A DNA stretch of 48,618 nt from Methylocystis sp. H62 (GTDB lineage: Bacteria > Pseudomonadota > Alphaproteobacteria > Rhizobiales > Beijerinckiaceae), in NCBI RefSeq assembly GCF_015709515.1, contig NZ_JADNQZ010000039.1:1-48618 (forward strand), read 5' to 3'. The translations under genes were made by a program, and so were the position numbers. Of this stretch, positions 37,001 through 46,625 are shown in pieces. Below the pieces are notes generated by a model. That model was not told where the DNA came from and did no database searches. It saw only the letters and a program-made list of their open reading frames with translations. Every line of letters begins with the position of its first letter. Within the stretch, counting starts at the first letter, position 1.

Positions 37001-37300
37001 CTATCTTTCATTATGCTCGACGCCTGAGCCGCCTCGGTCATCGTCAGCCATTCTGAAGATTATAGGCTTGGATACCGCGCGCGACGCACGGGAGCGCACT
37101 TGAGGTTTGCCCTTGCCGGAGGGATGACCATTCGATTGAGCGCCCCGGCGAAACGTTCGTCTGACCAGCGCCCAACCCAGTCCCTTATAATCGCCAAGGT
37201 GTTCCTGTTCATGAGATAAGCCCTCTGAGTGAGTTTTGATGAGGTCTGAGATTTCGAAGAGGAGCAGAGCCATGCTATTCTCACGTTCCGCCGATTTCAT
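37001..37300 (-). pseudogene. Possible recombinase (serine-type) C-terminal relic
   Basis: One minus-strand frame gives AIIRDWVGRWSDERFAGALN followed by RM; a second continues with GHPSGKGKPQVRSRASRAVS. Joined by one frameshift they resemble the repeated segments in recombinases and related proteins (ALNRMGxxSGxGKxWTxxRV). The match is short and no catalytic part is present, so the call is tentative. Confidence 0.35.
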
Positions 37301-37715
37301 TCCAACCTGCTCCCAGGAGTCATCTTCACTCCAAGGCAGGACGCGGTGATCGCTGAGCGTATCGGCGTCTGCGGCGCGCTTTGGAGCCCAAGGCCGCGGC
37401 GCGTGCGCAGGAAAAGAGCGGAGAAGCGCATTCTGCGGCGCTCACGCGCGCCGTTAGCACGCAAGATCGCGCGGCTGTTCAGCCGGACGGCACGTGGCGG
37501 CGATTGAGCGGCGATGAGATGTAGGTCCAGCGAAAATCGACCTCCTTTAAGCTCAGGTCAGCCCCATTGTTGCCGAAGCCGAGCCTAAAGGCGTTTTGAT
37601 GAACCGCTGAATCGAAGCACGCCTCTTTCGCCGCGACACGACCCTGCCTCGTCGGCTATAAAGCAACGGCACTTGATTTTGGGTGCCGGCCTTGACCCGG
37701 CGAGCGGAGGACAGG
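37301..37715. other. No firm gene; one short open frame
   Basis: An open plus-strand frame ending in TAG near 37523 reads ALEPKAAARAQEKSGEAHSA and DRAAVQPDGTWRRLSGDEM. It has protein-like composition and may be the tail of a lost gene. No start or family is evident. Confidence 0.4.
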
Positions 37716-38012
37716 ATGGCCAATCCCAGATGTGCGGACATTGTCCGTGACGGCGAAGACTTCGTTGTGGACGCGACTTTCGTTGCGCCAAAATTCGGAC
37801 TCTCCGTCGAAGCCTTTCGCACGGAACTGCAGCGGGGAACAATCGTGGCGACCTGCGAGCGGGGAGAAGGCGAGGATTATGGCAAAACTCGCCTCACCTT
37901 CCGGCGCGGAATATTGCTTTGGCGCTTCGTCCTGGATGGGGACGGCGCGGTCCACGAAGACCCGCTCCTGGCTAAACGCGCCAGCTCTTCGCGACCACAA
38001 TCCCGTCCATGA
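37716..38012 (+). CDS. DUF6522-type small protein
   Basis: ATG 37716 follows GCGGAGGA. The 98-aa product contains RDGEDFVVDATFVAPKFGLS then VEAFRTELQRGTIVA, and GEGEDYGKTRLTFRRGILLW. This matches a small family (DUF6522) found in Rhizobiales, often near nitrogen-oxide or folE-type genes. The function is not known. It is convergent with a folE relic. Confidence 0.7.
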   Translation: MANPRCADIVRDGEDFVVDATFVAPKFGLSVEAFRTELQRGTIVATCERGEGEDYGKTRLTFRRGILLWRFVLDGDGAVHEDPLLAKRASSSRPQSRP

Positions 38013-38109
38013 GCTATGGCTGCGCCGGCGCTCTTGCCAATAAATCACATCGACTCGTCTGGGCGCCTTGCAAGTACCGCCGCCGGCGCGGCGCTAATTT
38101 CCACAACTT

Positions 38110-38287
38110 GCTAGGCGCAGCGCTCGCCTCCCCTGCACCATGGCAAGGAATTCCTTGCGGGTGCGCGAGTGGTCGCGGTTCACGCCGAGCAGCCGGCTCA
38201 TCGTCAGGAGCGAGTCCGTCGTGTTGACCCCCACAGCGTCGTGCAGCTGTGCTCCGCCTCGATGACGACGCCGACGCCCTGCGGCCG
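38110..38287 (-). pseudogene. folE (GTP cyclohydrolase I) 3' relic
   Basis: The minus-strand reading gives RPQGVGVVIEAEHSCTTL, then after a frameshift GVNTTDSLLTMSRLLGVNRD and HSRTRKEFLAMVQG. It is the last ~55 residues of a FolE, similar to but not identical with the intact gene at 22.9-23.6 kb (for example NRDHSRTRKEFL against [12 protein letters not shown]). The 5' two thirds are gone. Confidence 0.8.
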
Positions 38288-38522
38288 ACGTGGCGAGGGC
38301 GTAGCATTGACGCGTTGCCGCGCGAGCTGCGGCCTATGGGCTCGGGCCAACGAAAAGCTGTCTGCAAACCTCTGAGGGGTCCGACTCGCCGACCTCTTCT
38401 AATTTACAGCACGAGGCGCTGCTGCTTACCATCGACCATTCCCGCCGGCTCGCAATGCGCACCACAAAAAGGACCGCGATCCTGGCCGTGCCCCGGATTC
38501 GTTCAGAATGGCGAATCTGAAT

Positions 38523-38849
38523 TTAGCGTGTGAGATAGAGGAGAGTTTCATATAAAAAACCGATGCATTCGTCTGATTGAGAACTCAACGCGTCTTTCTT
38601 GAAATTCCACCAACACGACAGGGTCTCAATATTTGACAGGCACCTGCGATCAGAGACGTCCTTCATAAGCAGCACCTTAATGTCGACAATGCCGATTACG
38701 TCGCTCGCGCTTGCAGCGCAATTTGGACGGCTTTCAATTCTTTTGACCAGCTCCGGATTGGCTTGGAGGCAAGCTAATGTGAGGGCTTTCAATTTGTCCT
38801 CGTAAGAAACTCGGGGGTTGACCCACATCGAAAGAACCCTTTCTGTCAT
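38523..38849 (-). CDS. Unrecognised small protein
   Basis: The 108-aa frame includes VSYEDKLKALTLACLQANPE, LVKRIESRPNCAASASDVIG and VDIKVLLMKDVSDRRCL. The composition looks natural, with Cys spread out. The ATG at 38849 has no ribosome site; an ATG seven codons in (MWVNPRVSYED) follows AAAGGG and may be the start. No family is recognised. Confidence 0.45.
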   Translation of the reverse strand: MTERVLSMWVNPRVSYEDKLKALTLACLQANPELVKRIESRPNCAASASDVIGIVDIKVLLMKDVSDRRCLSNIETLSCWWNFKKDALSSQSDECIGFLYETLLYLTR

Positions 38850-38968
38850 AGGCAGAGCCTAAGCGTCTTTGGCATCTTCTCTCGAGCCGCGCTACCCAAG
38901 TGCATCATCGATAGGCGTAGGATGGGCGATGTGAGGGACTAGGTGCGGACAAAAAAAGAGAGCGAGAT

Positions 38969-39260
38969 GCCTTTTTCGAAAACTCTGGGCTACAGATTCA
39001 TCACGCTTGTACTGCGCGTGCAAAAACGGGGCTGGCGTCGTATGTCGTCGCCAGCCGGCGGGCCGCCCATCCATCCTCGACCGACAGCGAACGGATTCGG
39101 CAATACCATCTTACTCGAGTCGGGAAAGCCGTTCGGTGGACAAGCAACGATCGATTTTAACCCAAACGGGTTGATCTTCGAACTTCGGCTTCCTCTTAAG
39201 GCTATTACTGAACGCGCATCTTCTCTGATAAATCACAAGGACGTCGGCGAGCCGAGCTAA
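38969..39260 (+). pseudogene. HWE/HisKA_2-type histidine kinase C-terminal relic
   Basis: The frame ends with GGPPIHPRPTANGFGNTILL then ESGKPFGGQATIDFNPNGLI and FELRLPL. It resembles the end of the ATP-binding domain of HWE-type sensor kinases (GGPPVxPPxxxGFGxxLI...GGxxxxxxxPxGLxxxxxxPL). The sensor, H-box and most of the ATPase domain are missing upstream. Confidence 0.5.
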
Positions 39261-39808
39261 CCAAGGAAGCTCTGTCGCTGGATTTGGAACATGAACACGG
39301 CCGATTCGCGTGCGCGGGGGCAGGAACTCAGGGGACCGCGTTTGAGAAAGGACGCCGAGGGCGCATTCCAGGCAAACACCGCAACTGCCCTTCCTTCGCC
39401 TTCGGTCGATCTCGGGCGCTTTCTTCTCGCCCTTCTTATGGGCATCGCCTATCGCTCCGATTTGGGTCGTTGTCACGGCCAGACAAGCGACGATGGTCTT
39501 TGCGCCGGTATCTGGCATGCGCATGAAACAACTTTGCGCCAAAAGTTCTTCAACAATCTCATCGCACGATAGGTCGACAGTCGACGGTATGAGCACGAAA
39601 TCATGCCGCTCCGAAGTTTTAGTTCAGCACCTTCACGCTTTAGTACGCTTTTCAAGTCCAATCCTATTCCGGCCAGCCACTGGCGAGAGACAATCTAGCG
39701 GAGTCCAGCTATCCGGGCGCACACCGTCCGTAGCCGACCTTCGCCGGATCAGAAAATGGTTTGGGCGTGGCGCTTGCCATGGTAGTTTGCGGCTGACAGA
39801 GTAGAGAA
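39261..39808. other. No firm gene
   Basis: About 550 bp. Long overlapping ORFs run on both strands (161 aa on minus, about 90 aa on plus), but neither has a domain, good start or signal peptide. It is probably decayed DNA between the relics and the copper island. Confidence 0.45.
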
Positions 39809-40132
39809 ATGCTTCGCTGCCTTCGCCTTTTGATCTCTGTGGTTATTCTCGCTACAGCTTTAGCTGGGGCGGGCGGAGCTTTTGCCGCGAAGATGAACCA
39901 TGCTTGCATCGAAATGAGCATGGACGATTGTCCCGACCACAACGGCCATGACGGCGCAGCACTCCCCGTGTGCGCTGAGATCCTCTGCGGGCCCAGTCAA
40001 GCAGCGCTTCCGCAGTTTCAACCATTCGTTGATGCCGTTCTTTGGGTGTGTGCGCCGCCGCTAATTCCCTCCGACGACATTGAGCTCGGTGGATTGCGAA
40101 GCCCGCCCGCTCTTCGGCCTCCAATCGTCTAA
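39809..40132 (+). CDS. Small secreted Cys/His/Met-rich protein
   Basis: The start has GTAGAGAA just upstream. The 107-aa product has a signal peptide (LLISVVILATALAGAGGAFA) and a mature N-terminus rich in metal-type ligands (KMNHACIEMSMDDCPDHNGH, then VCAEILC). The C-terminal half is Pro-rich. It leads the cus cluster in the same direction, so a periplasmic copper-binding role is likely. No named family is known to me. Confidence 0.7.
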   Translation: MLRCLRLLISVVILATALAGAGGAFAAKMNHACIEMSMDDCPDHNGHDGAALPVCAEILCGPSQAALPQFQPFVDAVLWVCAPPLIPSDDIELGGLRSPPALRPPIV

Positions 40133-40292
40133 AGCCGAAAGTCCAATCTCGCTCACGGTTGCGCCCGGAGCAGATTTGGCGCGACCTCAAGCGGTCGCTG
40201 CGGCTAGCCGAGGGGGATCGTTATCCACGATCCCATTCCCGCAGGAACCAGCGCCGTTGTCGCATCGACGCGTGAGGCGCGATGACGTCCCT

Positions 40293-40327
40293 CGTCGGGA
40301 TTGAGCGCGGCTGCAATCCGCCCGACG
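40293..40327. other. Inverted repeat before the cus operon
   Basis: CGTCGGG (40293-40299) and CCCGACG (40321-40327), with an inner ATT/AAT pair, form an imperfect hairpin 34 bp before the FixH/YtkA-like gene. It could be a regulator site or an attenuator. No T-run follows. Confidence 0.35.
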
Positions 40328-40361
40328 ACCATGCGCATTAATGGGATACGGAGAGAATCTG

Positions 40362-40766
40362 ATGATGCTCGTGACCTCGAGCAAGGCGCGCTTATTCGCG
40401 CTGGTCGCGCTTGCCATCCTAGGCCTAGCGCCGTTCGCCCGCGCCAATATCAACGACTACGAATTCCGACTCGTCGCAGCGCAATTCAAGACGGGGCAAG
40501 CGATCGTATCGGTACGTCTCGTCCATAAGCCCGACGACAAGCCGGCGCCAGACGCGGTGATCTTCGCGATGCGTCTCGATATGGCTCCAGATGGCATGGA
40601 GACGATGACCAGCATGATCGAACCGGCGCAAAGCCCCGATCCCGGAATTTATCGATTCAAGGTCGATCTGACTGATGCGGGAACGTGGCGGATATCACTC
40701 GCTGCAAAGGTGCAGGGCGAGAGCGGCACGGTCCAAGGCCGACTAATTCTAAAGGTGGCGCCATGA
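40362..40766 (+). CDS. FixH/YtkA-like periplasmic protein
   Basis: ATG 40362 is chosen because GGAGAG precedes it. The 134-aa product has a signal peptide (FALVALAILGLAPFARA) and a single beta-sandwich domain: YEFRLVAAQFKTGQAIVSVR, a DMAPDGMETMTSMIEPAQSP stretch rich in Met, and YRFKVDLTDAGTWRISLAA. YtkA/FixH-like domains occur in copper handling and oxidase assembly. It overlaps cusC by ATGA, so it is part of the operon. Confidence 0.8.
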   Translation: MMLVTSSKARLFALVALAILGLAPFARANINDYEFRLVAAQFKTGQAIVSVRLVHKPDDKPAPDAVIFAMRLDMAPDGMETMTSMIEPAQSPDPGIYRFKVDLTDAGTWRISLAAKVQGESGTVQGRLILKVAP

Positions 40767-42010
40767 GTCGAGGACGGCGCCTTCGCGCCATCTCATTTGT
40801 GGAATCGGCGGCGGTATTGATGTGCTCAACATCGCTTTCGGCAACCGAGCGAAACTTGCCCGGCGCCAACGTCGAAAGCGTCGTCGCCCTTGCAAATCAG
40901 CTAAGCCCTGAACTAGCGGCGGCCGCGCTGGATGCCGATGCGGCAGCGCATAAAGTGGGCGCGGCAGGCGTGCTGGCCGATCCGACGGTAACGCTGCAAG
41001 CATGGGATGTGAATGGACGCGGCATCGGCCAGCGTTGGATCGGCTTCGAGCAGGAATTCAAACTTTGGGGCAAACTCGATCTGGAGCGCGGCGTCGCAGA
41101 GGCCGACGCCGAGGCTGCGAGGCATCAGAGTCGCGCCGTCGCCACAGATTTGATCGCCCGCGTCAAAGCCGCCTATGCGCAATACGGCGCCGCGCATCGG
41201 GCGATCGACCTTTCGCTTGGATTAAAGCGCCGGCTCGACGAAATTCTCGCGCTCCTGCGCTTGCGTTATGGCGCGAGCTCGGTCGACCAGCAGGAAGTGA
41301 TCAAAGCCGAGATCGAGGCGGCGACGGCTGAAACAGAGGTCGCGCGCCGTCAAGGCGAGGCAAAGGCCGCCGCCGCTCGCTTAAATGCCTTGGTCGGTCG
41401 CGGCTCGCAAGAGCCACTCGCTATGCCCAAAGGCTTTCGGCCGCTGAAAACAAAGCTGACGCTCGCCGGCGTTCAGGAGCTCGCGAGAGTCGCCAATCCA
41501 GCCCTCGCCACGACCGGCGCGCAGGTCCGCGCAGCGATCGGAACTAAAGAACTCACGGACCTGAATTACTATCCGAACGTCACCGTTGGCGCGAATTTCG
41601 TGCAGCGTCCCACCGGCGACAATAGCGGCATGTTCATGCTCGGATTCAAGGTGCCGCTGCAATATGAAGCGAAAGACGCCGAACAGCGCGCCGCCAGTTC
41701 GCGGCTCGGCGCCGCGCAGATGCGCTACGACGCCATCCGAATCCGGCTCGACGGCGATGTGGCCGAAGCGTGGTTCGGGCTGGAGGCGGTGCGCAAGGCG
41801 ATCCGGATCGTCGAACAACGCCAGCTCAGTCCGGCGCGGCTGTCGGTGGAGACGGCGCGAAGCGGCTTTGCGGCCGGAGCCGCCGACTTGGCGACGTCTC
41901 TGGAAGCCGAACGACGCCTGCGAGCGATCGAACTCGAAATCCTTAAGCTCAAAGTCGAAGAGCAAGCCAGATACGCGGAGCTTGAACGTCTGGCGGGAGG
42001 CTCTCTATGA
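40763..42010 (+). CDS. cusC: CusC-like outer-membrane channel
   Basis: The ATG at 40763 overlaps the stop of the preceding gene and gives 415 aa. It has an N-terminal export region and two long helical hairpins typical of TolC-like channels: AALDADAAAHKVGAAGVLAD, ADPTVTLQAWD, EFKLWGKLDLERGVAEADAE, FMLGFKVPL and AGAADLATSLEAERRLRAIE. It forms the outer-membrane exit for CusBA. It overlaps cusB by ATGA. Confidence 0.9.
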   Translation: MSRGRRLRAISFVESAAVLMCSTSLSATERNLPGANVESVVALANQLSPELAAAALDADAAAHKVGAAGVLADPTVTLQAWDVNGRGIGQRWIGFEQEFKLWGKLDLERGVAEADAEAARHQSRAVATDLIARVKAAYAQYGAAHRAIDLSLGLKRRLDEILALLRLRYGASSVDQQEVIKAEIEAATAETEVARRQGEAKAAAARLNALVGRGSQEPLAMPKGFRPLKTKLTLAGVQELARVANPALATTGAQVRAAIGTKELTDLNYYPNVTVGANFVQRPTGDNSGMFMLGFKVPLQYEAKDAEQRAASSRLGAAQMRYDAIRIRLDGDVAEAWFGLEAVRKAIRIVEQRQLSPARLSVETARSGFAAGAADLATSLEAERRLRAIELEILKLKVEEQARYAELERLAGGSL

Positions 42011-43431
42011 CTCGCCGTCACTTCGCAATTCTTTTGGGCTTTGTCGTCGTCGCGGCCAGCCTCGCTTGGCTGGCCGAGGGACGTTTCAAATGGGTCACAC
42101 CTACAGGAACGCTGGGTGACGCCGGGCCTAGTATCTCGGGTAAGCCGCCTGCAACGACAGGCCCGATCATTTACTACAGGGATCCCGACGGTCGCCCAGC
42201 CTATTCCTCGACGCCCAAGAAGACATCGGCAGGCAAAGATTATCTGCCGGTGCGCGCCAGCGAGGATGTGAGTTTCGAGGACAAGCCTCCTGCAGGCTCC
42301 GCCAAGATTGGTGGCGAACGACGCGTGCGCTTCTATCGCCATCCAATGGGCCTGCCTGACACATCGCCCGTTCCCAAGAAAGACGAGATGGGAATGGATT
42401 ACGTACCCGTCTACGAGGACGAGGCGGAGAACGGCACGACCATCACGATCAGCCCCGGAAAGCTGCAAAAGACCGGCGTTCGCTCCGAACCCGTCCAACG
42501 CCGGACGCTGAGCGTCCCTGTTCGAGCGACGGGCAGGATCGACTTCGACCCGCGACGTATCTCGATCGTCTCCCTGCGCTTCGAAGGCTTCATCGAATCG
42601 GTCGGGAAGTTTGCGGAGGGCGATTATGTTCGCAAGGGCCAGACGCTGATGCGCGTGTATGGGCCGAATCTTTCGAGCGCAGCCGCCGAATATGTCGCCG
42701 TCCTCAACATGCGGCGTGGCGGCGGGATCGACGCCCAGCGTCTGGAGGGAGCCAAGCGGCGGCTCGTCAATCTCGGCCTCGACGAAAGCGCCATCGCCGC
42801 GATCGGGCGCGCCCGCAGCGTTCCACGTGTGATTGCATGGCCCGCGCCGCAAGACGGCCATGTCTTGGAGCGAGCGGCAATTAACGGCATGCGCGCCGCG
42901 CCGGGCGACATGCTGTTTCGCATCGTCGATCATTCCCTAGTTTGGGTGCTGGCGGACATCGCCGAGCGGGACATCGCCTTGATCAAGCCCGGACAAAAGG
43001 TCGATGTGCGGCCACGGGCTTACCCAGATCGAGCCTTTAAGGGGCAAGTCGCTCTGATTTATCCCCATCTCAATATGGAGACACGAACGGCGCGCGTCAG
43101 AATCGAACTGCCGAACCCCGACGGGTTGCTGCGGGGAGATATGTATGCGGAGGTCGAGATCGCAGCCGGTGGAAACGAGAAGGTGCTAACGGCGCCAGAA
43201 AGCGCCATCATCGACACCGGTAAACGGCAAGTGGCGATTGTCGACAAGGGCGAAGGGCGCTTCGAGCCGCGAGAAGTAAAGATCGGCCGGCGCGGCGAAG
43301 GCTTCGTCGAAATCAAGAGCGGCGTGAGCGAAAACGAACGCGTAGTTACGACCGCGAACTTCCTCATCGACGCCGAAAGCAATTTGAAGGCGGCGTTACG
43401 AGCTCTCGACCAAGGGGAGGCGGGCAAGTGA
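42007..43431 (+). CDS. cusB: CusB-like membrane fusion protein with two heavy-metal-binding repeats
   Basis: This 474-aa adaptor has an N-terminal helix (FAILLGFVVVAASLAWLA), then two YHS-like heavy-metal-binding repeats at about residues 56-82 (YYRDPDGRPAYSSTPKK...DYLPV) and 109-137 (FYRHPMGLPDTSPVPKK...DYVPVYED). The first lacks the Met residues of the second. The lipoyl and barrel domains follow (FEGFIESVGKFAEGDYVRKG; PAPQDGHVLERAAINGMRAA; VLADIAERDIALIKPGQKVD). It passes Cu(I) or Ag(I) to CusA and links it to CusC. The stop overlaps the cusA GTG. Confidence 0.92.
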   Translation: MTRRHFAILLGFVVVAASLAWLAEGRFKWVTPTGTLGDAGPSISGKPPATTGPIIYYRDPDGRPAYSSTPKKTSAGKDYLPVRASEDVSFEDKPPAGSAKIGGERRVRFYRHPMGLPDTSPVPKKDEMGMDYVPVYEDEAENGTTITISPGKLQKTGVRSEPVQRRTLSVPVRATGRIDFDPRRISIVSLRFEGFIESVGKFAEGDYVRKGQTLMRVYGPNLSSAAAEYVAVLNMRRGGGIDAQRLEGAKRRLVNLGLDESAIAAIGRARSVPRVIAWPAPQDGHVLERAAINGMRAAPGDMLFRIVDHSLVWVLADIAERDIALIKPGQKVDVRPRAYPDRAFKGQVALIYPHLNMETRTARVRIELPNPDGLLRGDMYAEVEIAAGGNEKVLTAPESAIIDTGKRQVAIVDKGEGRFEPREVKIGRRGEGFVEIKSGVSENERVVTTANFLIDAESNLKAALRALDQGEAGK

Positions 43432-46400
43432 TCGCCCGTCTCATCGCCTGGTCGGCGCGCAACCTATTGCTCATATTCGTGGGCGCTGCCTTCGCGGTCG
43501 CAGGGGGCGTCTATGCCGTGCGCACACTGCCACTCGACGCCATTCCCGATCTCTCCGATGTGCAAGCGATCGTTTATACGGAATATCCGGGCCAGGCGCC
43601 GCAAGTCGTCGAGGATCAAGTCACTTATCCGCTCACCACTTCGATGTTGACCGTTCCGCGCTCCAAAGTGGTGCGCGGATTTTCATTCTTCGGCGTATCC
43701 TTCGTCTACGTCATCTTCGACGATGGCGTCGATATTTATTGGGCGCGCGCGCGCGTCCTCGAATATTTGAGCGCGGCGAGTAAGAGATTGCCGGCGGGCG
43801 TGACGCCTGTTCTTGGTCCCGATGCGACGGGCGTCGGCTGGGTCTATCAATATGCGCTCATCGCCAAGGATATGACGCTCGCCGAATTGCGCTCGATCCA
43901 GGACTGGACGATCCGCTACGGCCTCGCCAAGGCTGAAGGCGTCGCTGAGATCGCGAGCGTCGGCGGCTTCGTCAAGCAGTATAATGTCGTTGTCGATCCT
44001 AACCGACTACGCGCGCTCGGCCTTCCACTGTCGAAAGTGCGTGGCGCCATCCGCGCCAGCAATACCGATGTAGGCGGTCGCACGGTCGAACTTTCCGAAT
44101 TTGAATTCATTGTGCGTGGACGAGGCTATCTGCGCAGCGTGAACGACCTGAAAAGTATTGTCCTGCGCGTCGAAAACGGCACACCACTTCTCCTGAAGGA
44201 TGTCGCGCGCGTCGAGCTCGGCCCCGACGAGCGGCGTGGCGTCACCGAACTCAATGGTGAGGGCGAGGTTGCGAGCGGCATCGCGCTACAGCGTTATGGC
44301 GCCAATGCGCTCACAGTGATCGACAATGTCAAATCGACCCTTGCGCAGATGGCGACAAGCTTGCCCAAGGGCGTTGAGATCGTCTCGGTTTACGACCGCT
44401 CCCAGCTCATTCATGCAGCCGTCGAGACGCTCAGGAGCACACTCGTCGAAGAAGGCGTCATTGTTGCTCTCGTCTGCGTCGTCTTTCTAATGCATGTGCG
44501 CAGCGCACTCGTCGCCATCATCATGCTTCCCGTTGGCGTACTCATGGCGTTCGCCGCGATGAAGGCGCTGGGAATCGGCTCCAACATCATGAGTTTGGGC
44601 GGCATAGCCATCGCTATCGGCGCAATGGTGGACGCCGCCATCGTCATGATTGAGAACGCGCATAAGCATCTGGAGCGCGCGCTGCCCGACAAGCGGCGTA
44701 TCGAGATATTGATCGATGCTGCGACTGAGGTTGGCCCCGCGCTGTTCTTCAGCCTGTTGATCATTACGGTTTCGTTCCTGCCGATCTTCACGCTCGAAGC
44801 GCAAGAGGGACGTTTATTCAGTCCGCTCGCCTTCACTAAGACGTTCGCCATGGCGGCGTCGGCGCTCCTTTCCGTGACGCTCGTGCCGGCGCTGATGGTC
44901 GTCTTCGTGCGCGGAAAAATCGTTCCCGAGGCGAGGAACCCCATTAATCGCGCGCTCATTTGGCTCTATCGGCCCATCATACGTTTGGTGCTCAAAGCGA
45001 AGGTCGCCACGCTTCTGCTGGCGCTCGGCGCGCTGGCGCTGACCATCATTCCGGCGCGGCAGCTCGGAGCCGAATTCATGCCCACTCTCAATGAGGGTGC
45101 GCTCCTTTACATGCCGACGACGCTGCCCGGGCTCTCGGTCACCAAGGCCGCCGAGCTCCTGCAAAAGCAGGACCGTATCATCAAATCCTTCCCCGAAGTT
45201 CACACCGCGTATGGCAAGGCTGGGCGCGCCTCCACGGCGACCGATCCGGCGCCGCTCGAAATGTCAGAGACCGTCATCCAGTTGAAGCCGAAGGATCAGT
45301 GGCGTTCTGGAATAACGATCGACAAGCTCATTGGCGAAATGGACGCGGCGCTGCAATTCCCCGGCGTGTCGAATGCCTGGACCATGCCGATCCGAAACAG
45401 GATTGACATGCTGGCGACCGGGATCAGAACGCCGATCGGCGTCAAGATTTTTGGCCGCGACCTGTCGCAAATGGAGGGGCTCGCGCGCCAAGTCGAGGCC
45501 GTCTTGAAGCGCGTGCCCGGAACTTCGAGCGCCTACGCCGAACGCGTCATCGGCGGCTATTATCTCGATATTGTTCCTGATCGCGCGATGCTCGCGCGCT
45601 ACGGCCTCATGATCGGCGACATGCAAGCGATAATCGCCACGGCGCTCGGCGGCGAGACCGTCACAACGACGGTTGAAGGACGCGAACGCTACGGCGTCAA
45701 CATCCGCTATCCGCGCGACTTCCGCTCCGATCCGAGAGCGATCGCCAGCGAAGTGCTGATTCCCCTACCTGGCGGCGGGACGGTTCCGCTCGGCGAAGTG
45801 GCGAGTGTCGGACTCGTTCGTGGCCCGACCTCGATTCGCACCGAGAACGGCCAGCTCACAGTCTACATCTTCGTTGATATCCGCGACCGCGATCTCGGCG
45901 GCTTTGTCGAAGAAGCGCGCCAGGCGGTCGTCGATGCGATCGAGTTCCCGGCAGGCGCTTATGTCGTCTGGAGCGGTCAGTTCGAATATCTGGAGCGCGC
46001 ACGAGGGCGCATGCAGATCGTGGTACCGGTGACGCTGCTCATCATCTTCCTGCTGCTCTACCTGAATTTCCGCCGCTTGACCGAGACATTGATTGTCATG
46101 CTGTCGCTGCCCTTCGCGCTGGTCGGCGGCGTGTGGCTGATGTGGCTCTTGAACTTCAATATGTCCGTCGCGGTTGCGGTCGGCTTCATCGCGCTTGCTG
46201 GCGTCGCCGCCGAGACCGGCGTCGTGATGCTGATCTATCTCGATGCGGCAATGCGCGAGGTCGCGGCCAAGCGCGTGGCCAAAGGGAAGATCTTCACTCG
46301 CGCCGATTTGCGAGAAGCGATTATGCTCGGCGCGGTCGAGCGCGTGCGGCCGAAGATGATGACGGTCGTCGCAATCATGGCGGGGCTTGTGCCGATCCTC

Positions 46401-46589
46401 TGGAGCACTGGCGCAGGGTCAGAAGTTATGCAGCGCATCGCCGTTCCGATGATTGGCGGGATGGTGTCTTCGACGGCTCTGACGCTCGTTGTCATTCCGG
46501 CGATCTATGCGCTGATCAAGGGGTTTGGCCTGCCTCAAAAAGGAGAGGTCAAACAGGAGTTGGGGGGAACTATCCACGCAGCTCCATAG
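43428..46589 (+). CDS. cusA: CusA-like Cu(I)/Ag(I) RND efflux pump
   Basis: The GTG start overlaps the cusB stop. The 1053-aa pump has the proton-relay motif AIGAMVDAAIVMIEN with D402 and E409, exactly the E. coli CusA form. The three methionines of the copper site are all present: M562 (LLYMPTTLPG), M612 (APLEMSET) and M661 (NRIDMLATG), with the same 50- and 49-residue spacing as M573/M623/M672 in E. coli CusA. It expels periplasmic and cytoplasmic Cu(I)/Ag(I) in exchange for protons. Contrast with the pump at 2.7 kb, which lacks two of these residues. Confidence 0.95.
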   Translation: MIARLIAWSARNLLLIFVGAAFAVAGGVYAVRTLPLDAIPDLSDVQAIVYTEYPGQAPQVVEDQVTYPLTTSMLTVPRSKVVRGFSFFGVSFVYVIFDDGVDIYWARARVLEYLSAASKRLPAGVTPVLGPDATGVGWVYQYALIAKDMTLAELRSIQDWTIRYGLAKAEGVAEIASVGGFVKQYNVVVDPNRLRALGLPLSKVRGAIRASNTDVGGRTVELSEFEFIVRGRGYLRSVNDLKSIVLRVENGTPLLLKDVARVELGPDERRGVTELNGEGEVASGIALQRYGANALTVIDNVKSTLAQMATSLPKGVEIVSVYDRSQLIHAAVETLRSTLVEEGVIVALVCVVFLMHVRSALVAIIMLPVGVLMAFAAMKALGIGSNIMSLGGIAIAIGAMVDAAIVMIENAHKHLERALPDKRRIEILIDAATEVGPALFFSLLIITVSFLPIFTLEAQEGRLFSPLAFTKTFAMAASALLSVTLVPALMVVFVRGKIVPEARNPINRALIWLYRPIIRLVLKAKVATLLLALGALALTIIPARQLGAEFMPTLNEGALLYMPTTLPGLSVTKAAELLQKQDRIIKSFPEVHTAYGKAGRASTATDPAPLEMSETVIQLKPKDQWRSGITIDKLIGEMDAALQFPGVSNAWTMPIRNRIDMLATGIRTPIGVKIFGRDLSQMEGLARQVEAVLKRVPGTSSAYAERVIGGYYLDIVPDRAMLARYGLMIGDMQAIIATALGGETVTTTVEGRERYGVNIRYPRDFRSDPRAIASEVLIPLPGGGTVPLGEVASVGLVRGPTSIRTENGQLTVYIFVDIRDRDLGGFVEEARQAVVDAIEFPAGAYVVWSGQFEYLERARGRMQIVVPVTLLIIFLLLYLNFRRLTETLIVMLSLPFALVGGVWLMWLLNFNMSVAVAVGFIALAGVAAETGVVMLIYLDAAMREVAAKRVAKGKIFTRADLREAIMLGAVERVRPKMMTVVAIMAGLVPILWSTGAGSEVMQRIAVPMIGGMVSSTALTLVVIPAIYALIKGFGLPQKGEVKQELGGTIHAAP

Positions 46590-46625
46590 AACAATGCACA
46601 ACAATCTTCACAGGAGGAAAGACTA

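Noticed and set aside
39111-39596. 161-aa minus-strand ORF
   Set aside because: Overlaps the kinase relic on the plus strand, has no start signal or recognisable domain, and its composition is unconvincing.
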